Below are positions 11,741 to 21,112 of a stretch of 64,000 bases of DNA, piece after piece. Location of the stretch: positions 13,446,521-13,510,520 of the forward strand of contig CM052362.1 in assembly GCA_028551475.1 (NCBI GenBank), in the 5' to 3' direction. The notes beneath the pieces were generated by a model. It ran no database searches. It was not told where the DNA came from and saw only the letters and a list, made by a program, of their open reading frames with translations. The position numbers and the translations under genes are program-made. Each line of letters begins with the position of its first letter. The first letter of the stretch is position 1. The stretch is from Casuarina equisetifolia (taxonomy: Eukaryota > Streptophyta > Magnoliopsida > Fagales > Casuarinaceae).

Positions 11741-13146
11741 TGAACAAGAAAAGAAAAAATGAAAAAGTAAAAAAAAAAGAATTCTTTGCTACCTTTTATC
11801 CCTAAACAATTTCTGTTCCATTTTTAAACTTAGACGTGGTTGTAGATTAATATTTTTGGAGTAAATTTTTAACAAATACACATTCCTAAGTTTAGGTAGC
11901 ATGCAAAAGTGTAAAATTTTAGGGATTTTTCATGCATCTTGTGGCTACTTTATTTAATAACTATGTTTGAGGTTGCATCTTGAAGGTTCTTGGAGCTTGA
12001 TGCTCAAATTTGTGAAACATAAGCATTTTCTTTTCATATATAGGAATTTTGACATAGAAAGTTTGATATAGAAATAAATAAAAAAAGACAATAATATAGC
12101 ACTCACACTAGGATATTTTGATTTCCTTGAAATGGAGTTTGGAAAGTCATCTCATATATTAGGCATGTGGTGCAAAGGATTTCTTTGCTTTTGATGTTGC
12201 AAAATAAAATTTTCAAGAACATTTAACTAGAATCATTTTAGAGGGGCGTTTGAACAATACCTCTTAGTACTTTACCTTCAAGCAAGGCTTGAGAGATCTA
12301 CTTGCCCCATGGCAAGAGACCAGTAGCCAAGGAACAACGTTAAGATCTTAAAAGAAATAAGAGTCCTCGAGTTCGGGTCCCTTTTGATACTCAAAAGAAA
12401 GAAGAGTCCTTGAATCCAAGTCCCTTGTGATACCTAGCACGAAGGCGTTGGCCATAAGGGAGATTGGAAAAGAAATCCTATATCCATCTCTCTCAAAGAA
12501 GTACGAAGGCTATAAAAGGGATATCTAAACCCCGCATATGGATGCGCACAAGTTTTTTTACAAACGACTTCACACTTGGAGCTTTGAAGAGGCACTCAAG
12601 TGCTTGAAGGAGAAATAAAGAGAAGCTCTCAGTAGGATAAGGAGGAGATTCAGTCCCCAAGAACTCAAAGGACAAAGACAAGGTAGCAAGGCCTCGAAGA
12701 CCGGAAAATTCTTGCATCTTCCCCTGCGGACTTCCTAAGACTGTGTAACTTACCACCACTTTAATATAGACTATAAAAAAGGGAGATTATTGTGATCTCT
12801 TTTCTTGTTTGTGTGAATCTTTATTTCATGCTTGAAATTTGCTTTCACAAATTAACATAGGGAAAGAAAGAAAAATGATCCATGTAAGCTTTAATTTGTG
12901 CCCAATAAGATAGAAAATTTAGGATCTAGAACACCAATAATAAAAGATAAGAGATTATGAATGGGAAATCATAGCTTACTTAGCATTCATTGTGAAGACC
13001 TATAATGCCAAATAAGATAATTTAGACTAGACACTTCTCCTTTATTCTTACTCTTGTACATTACCTTGTTAAGAATACCACGAGAGATTTCTACAAAAAA
13101 ACCCTAGTCTCTCGTTTCCTTGAGATATTGTGGTGAAGCTAGAAAG
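11741..13146. other. spacer between the two copia elements, with a possible relic LTR
   Basis: No credible coding frame. 12240-12780 has a different composition from its surroundings and contains a TATA-like CTATAAAAGGG near 12510-12520, two diverged copies of an approximately 43-bp unit around 12360-12445 (AGAGTCCT...TGATACT) and a downstream AT-rich stretch. This resembles a decayed LTR or promoter, but no second copy occurs in the window. The rest is AT-rich and featureless. Confidence 0.35.
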
Positions 13147-13151
13147 GCATC

Positions 13152-13398
13152 TATTAGCTATGCCTACACCAACACTACTGGTCAAATCATCTCCACTCTT
13201 ATGAGTATTCTACACCCTAGGTCTATAGGATACCTACACATTGTACTTTGTAGCTGCTTTCCCTTTTGTATAAAACACATGCCTTGTACATTATTTTATA
13301 CAAGATATAATATAAGAAATACTTACAACTACAACTTTCTCTTTGTCTTTCCAATCTACTTCTAGCTGATGTGTTTCCGACCAACCTTATTTTCAACT
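13152..13398 (+). repeat. 5' LTR of copia element 2
   Basis: Matches the 3' LTR at 19714-19961 along its length. It begins TATTAGCTATGCC, where the partner begins TGTTAGCTATGCC. TATAAAAC near 13269-13276 could be its TATA box. Confidence 0.9.
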
Positions 13399-13411
13399 TG
13401 GTATTAAGCCA
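13399..13411 (+). other. primer binding site of copia element 2
   Basis: TGGTATTAAGCCA sits next to the LTR. It resembles the initiator-Met site TGGTATCAGAGCC with one substitution and one deletion. Confidence 0.65.
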
Positions 13412-13499
13412 TTCTGGCGTAAGCTGCTGATCCTTTGGCCATCTCCTATGTCTCTTTTTCTGTGGGCTCTTATTTGCTTGTTCTTATTCCCAGCCCCAA

Positions 13500-14515
13500 C
13501 CCATCTCCTTTCCCTTTACCCAACATGATATAGACCTTATCCAGCATAGGCCCAGACAGCTCCAAACCCTCCACTTGACCTATCCTCCTTTGAACCCTAT
13601 CATCCTCCCATTGTTGTTGCTACCAGAATGATTGAACAATATCAACTACATTATCTAGCGGACGATGATAGAACCTTTTCTCGATGCCACTTAACTTCTC
13701 TTCGTTGTTGATGACTCCAAACTTGAACCCTTAACCTACCTTTTCCTCCCCACCTCTGCTTCTGCCTTTGCCTTTCACCCCTTTCCCTTAACCCATGTCC
13801 CTAACCCCACTCACACCCAGTGACGCGTCCATGATTGCACTACCATAGGGTGGCTTTTAACCACCTCCACACCCCCCATCATGGCCTAGTTAATCATTTT
13901 TCGATCATTGGCGGCCATTTGGAAATACCTAGCCACCACTTTTGTCGTCCAATCAACCGCCTGCGCCACCTTCTTACACATGGAACTTCAATCTATGCAT
14001 CGCGGGGGTCACACAGTCATTGAATACCTTCAATAGGCTATGCATGTCGTTAATCAATTAGCCCTAATCGGCAAACCATTCCATGACAGTGACTACCACA
14101 CCCATGTTTTCTAGGGGCTCAATCCAGAATTTCAACCCTTCGCTATCGCCATCTCAATTACCTCTCAGATCGCGCCGATGTTGGGTGAAGATCTTCACAA
14201 TCTGCTTCTCTCCCACGAATCTATGGTAGATGTGGCCATTTGCAAAGCTGTTGCTTATCCGCTGTTGGCTGCATTTGTAGTCTAGAATGGGTCTCTCTCT
14301 ACTTTAGTGAATTGGGCTTCTTCCCCACTGTTGTTGTCTCCACACGCCCCTCTAACCTATTCCTTGCCACCGTTGCTCTCAAACCCTTCTTTTTTGCAAA
14401 CGTTGCTGCAAGTGGCGGCCAGTGGCTATGAAGGATGTTGGCATGCCCCTTATTGCCAAATCTGTCGCCCACGTGGTCATTATGCCACCACTTGCTAGGA
14501 AAGATACAACCCAGC
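13500..14515 (+). pseudogene. copia element 2 gag
   Basis: A decayed Gag frame leads to an intact CCHC zinc knuckle at 14454-14495 (CQICRPRGHYATTC, spacing C-x2-C-x4-H-x4-C), directly followed by TAG. The upstream part is broken by frameshifts, so its exact start cannot be fixed. Gag would bind element RNA through the knuckle. Confidence 0.75.
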
Positions 14516-14531
14516 AGACTAACACCCTTTA

Positions 14532-14550
14532 CCCCCCCCCCCCCCCCCCC
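14532..14550 (+). repeat. 19-base poly-C run
   Basis: An uninterrupted C homopolymer just after the zinc knuckle, in the Pro-rich segment before protease. It is prone to length error in sequencing and in replication. Confidence 0.9.
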
Positions 14551-14559
14551 ACCCTTTTC

Positions 14560-15849
14560 CCACTCAAGCCCACCTTGCCCAAGCCCTACCTCCCTCTCCT
14601 TTTATCCCAACCCGCTCCCCTTACACCCTCATAGCCCTATCCTTTTCAGCCCTCTCCCCTTCACCTATTAACCCAACTTATTCCCTTTTTTTAGGCTTGG
14701 CCCAATCCTCTACCTCAGGCCTTACCCACTCTCCTCTCTTTTGAGCCCACCCCCTTAAGCCTATTTTAGCTCTCTTCCTCCCCTTTTGGCCCCCCTTCCC
14801 TTAACCCCTCCCTCTTCTACCTTCAAGCCTATTTGATGTACTTGTTGTTCATGGCATTACTAAAAATCTTCTTTTTATTTTGCATTTTGCTCACGATAAC
14901 CACTGTCTCTTTCATTTCTATCCTACTCATTTTATTGCTCGCTCCTCTCGTGCTGGTTAGATTCTACTCTGAGGCATTCTTGATTGCGGCTTATACCGCA
15001 TTTCCTCATCTGGCATTGCTCCATCTTTGTCTATCTCTTCTTCCATCTTTCTTCTCTTGTGGCATCATTGTTTGGGTCATGCCTCCTCTGATGTAGTTGT
15101 TCACCTTTTGTCATCTACAGACACTCTCATTTCTTGATCCCCCTTTCCTTTATGTACTGCATGTGCTCTTAGTAAGAGCCATCGCCACCCTGACCCTTCC
15201 ACCTAGTCTTGGGCTTATCACCCCCTTGAACTAGTTTATTTTGATGTATGGGGCCCTGTCTTTGTAACTTCTCATCATGGTTATAAATATTATGTATGTT
15301 TTGTGGATGATTATTCTCGTTTTACTTGGATCTATTTCTTTACCTTTCGTTATCAATTCTTCTCTATTTTTACTACCTTTCATTCTTTTGTCACCATTTA
15401 TTACAACGTCCTCTCCACGCCATTCAATGTGATGGTGTTCTTAAGTTTCTGTCTTCCAATGTTCGTTCCTTTCTTACTGTTCATGGCATTCAACAACGTA
15501 TTGCTTGTCCTTACTCTCTGTTTTAGAATGGTACTATTGAATGAAAACATCATCATATTGTTGAGATTGGTCTTGCTTTCCTCACTCATGCCTCCATCCC
15601 TCTTCACGTTTGGGAGTTTGCCTTTGAGACCGTCGTTTTCTTGATTAATCGCCTTCGTACCTTTGTCCTTGATCACCTTTCTCCCTAGCAAACCCTTTTC
15701 CACTGCCCTCCTGATGTCTCTCCTCTTCGTGTTTTTAGGTGTGCTATTTTTCATTACTTACATCCCTATGCCCCATATAAACTTTCTCCTCGTTCTCGTC
15801 CATGTATTTTTCTTGGCTATCCCCTGGCTATCATGGCTATCATTGTTAC
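14560..15849 (+). pseudogene. copia element 2 protease/integrase region
   Basis: A Pro-rich, frame-shifted stretch is followed by the integrase core from about 15232: ELVYFDVWGPV, then HHGYKYYVCFVDDYSRFTW in one frame. After a frameshift near 15400 the frame reads FLSSNVRSFLTVHGI, and then, beyond two stops, HHHIVEIGLAFLTHASIPLH and FETVVFLINRL. It ends with SPRSRPCIFLGYPL at 15849, where the insertion begins. The same protein continues at 17803 (ETRRFYITADAFFDES). Integrase joins element DNA to the host chromosome; this copy cannot. Confidence 0.85.
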
Positions 15850-17094
15850 TGATAACTCTATTTTTATAAAGTTATTTTTACCTATTTTAGGCAATAAATA
15901 ACTTTAATAATTGTAAGAAAACATTTGAACTCTTTTTTATTTACCTAAATTTATCTTGTTTATGTAGTACAAAAAGGCAAGGAGAAAAGGAATGAACATA
16001 GAGAACTTGATGCTTATTGTGAGGCAAAATTGTAATATCAAGATTAAGAGAGTCAAGATGGGCTTGGGCTTTGGATGATTGTTATTAGATTTTATTGTTA
16101 TTGGATTTTCTAAATAATTAGAAAACCTAATCATATTAGGAGTTCAAAGCTAATTAAATTAAGATTTCAAAACCCAATTATTTTAGGTCTCTAAATCCCA
16201 GTTCTACTAGGATAAGAGATAGGTTTAAACCTAAACCCTATTTAAGAGAAGAGAGAGGCCAAAGAAGAGGAAGAGGAAATTGAGCACAACTCAAGAAAGA
16301 GGCCAAGAATTCAACGTTTTCTTGAAGAGAAAACAAAAAGGGTGACAGACTTCTTATTCTTGGATTTAAGATGTCTTCTTTATTTTTTATTATTGTTCTT
16401 CCTCATTATTTCTTTATGTTTTAGTTTATTTTTGTTAGAGTTACAATGTAACCTAATTATGATGGTATGAATCTCATGATTAATATGTTTTACAAGATAT
16501 TTTGTTTATGTGAAGTTACATATTACTGTGTCTAATGCTTTTAAGTTATTAGCTACCACTTGAATGATTTGATTTGCATGTTTGAGACCGACAGAAGATG
16601 ATATGCAGTTGCTTCTTGTAATATGTAACCATAAATTAAATATAGATAGACATATATCATATTATTTGTGTGGTTTTCAGTGTAAACTGGAAATATTCAT
16701 AGATTCTAATGCATTTAGTCTGTTTCAATTCATGTGTAGAGATATAATGAGTTAATGAACTAAGTAGGTTTGCTATACCTAGACATAGGATAGTAAATTA
16801 GGAGATTTCACCATCACATAGATAATATTTCTCTTGCACGCATAAATAATCAATATTAATACCTAGTAATTATGGTAAAATCGGACACTCTAACATATTT
16901 CTTTTATTAAGTTTTCTTAAATTTAGTTGATTAATCTACCATCTATCAATTTGGTTTGTTAGATAAATTTTAGGAGTTGTTCACCGTTAGTAATTAGTTG
17001 GCTTAGTAATCACCAATCTTTGTGGGATGATATCTTTCTTATCATTATATTACTTATTTGACATGTTCACTTGCAATTAGAATTTCACTTAACA
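15850..17094 (+). repeat. complete LTR within the rearranged insertion
   Basis: Begins TGATAACTCT and ends TTAACA. It aligns across its length with 6059-7309, with more differences than the gag-only element's own LTR pair shows. Confidence 0.88.
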
Positions 17095-17802
17095 AATTTT
17101 TCCATAGTGGTAGCTAATCACTTAAAAGCATTAAATACAGTAATATATAACTTTACATAAATTAAATATGGATAGACATATGTCATATTATTTGTGTGAC
17201 TTTCAGTGTAAACTAGGAATATTCATAGATCCTAATGCATTTGGTTTGTTTCAATTCACATATTTCTTATCATTAGATCATTCAAGTGGTAGCTAATCAC
17301 TTAGAAGCATTAAACATAATAATATGTAACTTCACATAAATTAAATATGGATAGACATATACCATATTATTTGTGTGGCTTTCAGTGTAAACTAGGAATA
17401 TTCATAAATCCTAATGCATTCGGTTTGTTTCAATTCACATATAGAGATATAGTGAGTTAATGAACTAAGTAGGTTTGTTATACATAGACATATGATAGTA
17501 AATAAATTAGGAGATTCAGCCATCATATAGATATTATCTCTCTTATAAGCATAAATAATCAATATTAATACCTAGTAATTATGGTACAATTGGACACTCT
17601 AACATATTTCTTTTATTAAGTTTTTCTAAATTTAATTGATTAGTCTATTATCTATCAATTTGGTTTGTTAGATAAATTTTAGGAGTTGTTCACCGTTAGT
17701 AATTAGTTGGCTTAGTAATCACCAATCTCTGTGGAATGATATCTTTCTTATCATTATATTACTTGTTTGATATGTTCACTTGCAATTAAATTTCACTGAA
17801 CA
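17095..17802 (+). repeat. chimeric partial second LTR with two inverted segments
   Basis: Two copies of an inverted-then-forward unit occur. Each inverted part (GGTAGCTAATCACTT...) is the reverse complement of the LTR segment AAGTGATTAGCTACC. Both inverted-to-forward joins fall at CATAAA, a string present at both source sites, which indicates microhomology. From about 17341 the sequence is a forward LTR to its normal end. Confidence 0.85.
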
Positions 17803-19695
17803 GTTACTATCTTGAGACTCGTCGTTTCTACATTACTGCTGATGCCTTCTTTGATGAGTCCACCTTTCTGTTTGCTCATCTTTCCACTTCCCCCAACCCT
17901 TCCACTTCCTCTCCCCCTATTCCTCTTCCTCTTTTCTCTTCTTCTTCCCCTCTGTGGCCCCTTCTTCTTCCATTTCTCCTTCCTTTACTCCCTCTCCTTC
18001 CTTTCCTTTTTCTCCTATCTCCCCCCTTTCCTCTCCCTCATCCTTCCCCCTTTCTCTCTCTCCTATCTCCTTGTCACCCTATGATTACTTGCTTGAAAGA
18101 TGGCACTGTTACCCATCACCTTCTTACCCATCATCACACCTTTGCTTTCACCACCTAGGCTCACCCTCACCCTAAACCTACTTCTTTTGTTTAGGCCTCT
18201 CACAACCCCCATTAGCGCTTTGCCATGGTTGTTGAGTACACTACTTTCCTTTAAAACCACAGTTGGGATCTTGTTCCCTTTCCCTCTCATACCTGCGCTA
18301 TTAGTTGCAAGTGGGTCTACAAGGTCAAGCTTTGATCTGACAGTTCATTGGAGCGGTACAAAGCTCAGCTTGTCACCAAGGGCTTTCATTAGCAGCCTAG
18401 TCTAGACTACACTGAGACCTTTAGCCTTGTGGCTAAACCAGTCATTACCCGCACTGTTATTGCCTTGGCCTACACTTGTGGATGGAGCATTCACTAGTTG
18501 GACATTTCCAATGCCTTTCTTCATGGCACTTTTGTTGAGGAGGTTTATATGTTGTAGCCCCTTGGCTTTCTGGATCTTTCTTAGCCTCACCATGTTTGCC
18601 ATCTTCACTAGTCACTTTATGGGCTTAAGCAAACCCCCCATGCTTGGTACCAACGCCTTAGTGCCTTCCTCTTGTCTTTGGGCTTCTATGTCTTTGCAAT
18701 GGATACCTCTGTTTTCCTCCTCTATACATCTCACTGTAGCTTTGTAGTCTTTGTTTATGTGGATGATATCTTACTCATGAGCTTTCCTCAAGCCCTCTTC
18801 TTTGTCCTTCTTGTAGCTTTACAGTAGGAGTTTGCCATTAAGGATCTTGGTCCTCTTCATTATTTTCTTGGTGTTGAAGCTCATTTCATCTCCTAGGGCC
18901 TATTTCTACATCAAGCTAAATTCACTCATAAGATTCTTGCTTGTGCACACATGAACGATGCTCGTGGTGTCCTTACTCTGTGCACTCCCACTAAGCCCCT
19001 TTCTTAGTGGACCGGCGAGCCTTTTCCCGATCCTCATCAGTACGAGTATTGTGGGTGCCTTGTAGTACCTTACTCTTACCCATCTTGACATTGCATATGT
19101 GGTTAACACCGTTTATCAGTTCCTTCATACTCCCACTACTACACATTGGCAAGTTGTTAAGCACATTCTTCGGTATCTAGTTGACACTCCTCACTACAGG
19201 CTCTCCTTCACTCGTAGCCTTTCTACTGCTCTTCATGCCTTCCCCGATGCCAGTTGGGCTGGTGACTTTAATGATTGTCGCTCTGTTGGTGGCTTTTGCA
19301 TCTTTCTTGGCTCCAACCTTATCTCTTAGTGCTCGCATAAATAATAGACAATTACTCATTCTAGCACTGAGGCTGAGTACAAATACCTTGTTGATATTGC
19401 CTCTGAAGTCATTTGGATTGAGTATCTCCTTTGTGATCTCTGGACTCTTCCTCCTCATTTTCTTACTCCTAGTGTGATAATCTCTATACTCTTTACCTTG
19501 CAGCTAATCTCGTGTTCCATGCTCGCACCAAATACATTGAGATTGATTATCACTTCATTTAGGAGGGCTTCCTTCGTGGTCAACTCTACATTCAATTTAT
19601 CTCCTCTATTGGTCAACTTGTAGATATCTTCATCAAAGGCCTATCTACCATGCGCTTCCACTTTCTGAAGTCCAAGCTTATTGTTCATTTTGATT
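17803..19695 (+). pseudogene. copia element 2 RT and RNase H
   Basis: It resumes the integrase tail (ETRRFYITADAFFDES), then a Pro/Ser linker at 17870-18085 encoded by an almost pure pyrimidine tract. Reverse transcriptase spans about 18300-19060: CKWVYKVKL, NAFLHGTFVEEVYM, then an intact catalytic YVDD at 18756-18767. RNase H covers about 19240-19690 (WAGDFNDCRSVGGFCIFLGS, STEAEYKYL, QLVDIFIKGLSTMRFHFL). Many stops interrupt it, including TAG for Gln at 18495-18497. Confidence 0.88.
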
Positions 19696-19713
19696 AGTTA
19701 GTTTGCGGGGGGA

Positions 19714-19961
19714 TGTTAGCTATGCCTACACCTACATTGCCAATCACATCATCTCTACTCTTATGAGTATTCTACAACCTAAGTTTATAGGGATACCCAT
19801 ACATTGTACTTTGTAGCTGCTTTCCCTCTTGTATAAAACACACACATTGTACATTATTTTATACAAGATATAATATAAGAAATACTTATAGTTGTAACTT
19901 TCTCTTTGTCTTTCTGATCTATTTCTGGCTGATGTGTTTCTGGCCAACCTTATTTTCAACT
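19714..19961 (+). repeat. 3' LTR of copia element 2
   Basis: Begins TGTTAGCTATGCC directly after GCGGGGGGA and ends TTCAACT, immediately before the GCATC duplication. Confidence 0.9.
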
Positions 19962-19966
19962 GCATC

Positions 19967-20149
19967 TAATTTATACTTATGTGCTTCTCTTATGAGTCTT
20001 ACTTATCATAGGTTTAAAGTGAAGCTATAGTCTACATCGATCAGCTCTTACATAGATCAACCAAGAATTCATTAATATAAGTCTATATAAGTGTGCCCCA
20101 TAAACAAATTAATATAAACCTGCATAAAAAAAGCCCCAAAAAATAAGCT
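19967..20149. other. short AT-rich spacer
   Basis: No gene or repeat recognised. Confidence 0.4.
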
Positions 20150-21112
20150 AACAATTCAGACATGAATCCACCTGTTAGGACAAAGTGTACTTGCTAGAAC
20201 CTTGAACAATGAGATTGGGATAAGACTGGTTCCTCATTCTTTGAAGCCAAATTTTGAGCAGGTAAGTTAAATGGAACATGCACTGCCTTACGAGGTTTGA
20301 CACTCCATAATGAAATTGGCTCCTAGGAAGAAGCAAAAGCCAGACATTAAACTACATTTGGTTAAACACCCACCCAAGTGGTAACATTGAAGTTGTATAA
20401 GTTTAGTATGTTTCGTGAATGGATTTTGAGACCATGTCTAAGTATGCCATGAAGGCACCTCAATATCCATTTCATATTGTGACTACTCGAGCTTGCATGT
20501 TCTGCACAACCTGTTTAGCATAAAAGAAATATCCTAATGAGTCAAAGTTAGGGATTGCAGCACCCCAACCAAACTCTAGTCTTGTGAAGGATGTTGGTTT
20601 AGTTTTGTGCCTCCCTTAGTGATCAGGTTCGTTATAGCAATGGGAGTAACAATTGGTTGATCGATGAAGACCGACTCAGCTAGTAAACCATACAAGAAGA
20701 CATTGTTGATGTGTTAAAGCCATTTTTGAACTATGATAATTGACAACGTTGTTCTAATAGTGACATTGTGCATCACTAGGTTCTTTATAAAACCTTTTTG
20801 GCAACCAAGCCCACCATCTGATCCTTTTTTTTCTCTTAAAACCCATCAACATTTAACCATGTTTCATGTTGTTTCTCATGGAACCAGAGTTTAAATTTTG
20901 TTGTGACTCAAAGTTGATATCTCTTCCTGTATTGCCTTTTGCCAACCTAGACCTTTAAAGGCATAGTTAAGGGCAAAAGGTATTGGTGGAATTATCTTTG
21001 GACTAAAAAATGACTCTTTAGGTCTAAGACATGTTTCTTTAGCTCCACCATCATGAAACTTTGACAAATTCTTTTTAAGAAAGATAAAAACATGCATTTG
21101 GGTTGGACACAA
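20150..21112 (-). pseudogene. copia RT/RNase H fragment, minus strand
   Basis: Reading the minus strand, the start of the RT domain is at 21112-20891 (WQKAIQEEISTLSHNK, as in QEEIxAL of copia RT). A later RT motif lies near 20700 (NNVFLYGLLAESVFIDQP) and RNase H-like residues near 20310-20345 (FCFFLGANFI). Internal deletions and stops are frequent. It lies downstream of a separate minus-strand copia RT at 21800-22700. As that RT already contains the later motifs, this is probably a second, shorter copy rather than the same element. Confidence 0.6.

Larger units (their letters stand above)
15850..17802 (+). mobile_element. rearranged insertion of the 1.25-kb LTR family, with inverted LTR segments
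   Basis: The 1953 bp are flanked by perfect GTTAC duplications at 15845-15849 and 17803-17807. 15850-17094 is a complete LTR of the family at 1452 and 26238. After a short AATTTTT spacer, 17102-17160 is a piece of the same LTR in reverse orientation, joined to a forward LTR piece. A second reverse piece (about 17275-17340) then joins a forward LTR remainder that ends at GAACA, 17802. No gag or other internal coding sequence remains. Confidence 0.9.
13152..19961 (+). mobile_element. Ty1/copia LTR retrotransposon 2 with perfect target duplication
   Basis: LTRs of 247-248 bp at 13152-13398 and 19714-19961 are flanked by GCATC at 13147-13151 and 19962-19966. The polypurine tract GCGGGGGG abuts the 3' LTR. 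Gag, integrase, RT and RNase H pieces follow in copia order on the + strand, all interrupted. A 1953-bp insertion at 15850-17802 splits the integrase/RT linker, so the original length was about 4.85 kb. The coding strand is unusually rich in C and T compared with every other element here. Confidence 0.93.

Noticed and set aside
14240..14671. Several overlapping + strand frames around the poly-C run
   Set aside because: They are alternative frames of the C-rich copia 2 gag. Only the frame with the CCHC knuckle (ending 14498) has support.
17812..18747. Long Leu/Pro/Ser-rich frames on both strands
   Set aside because: They arise from pyrimidine bias. The copia RT reads in a different, interrupted frame.
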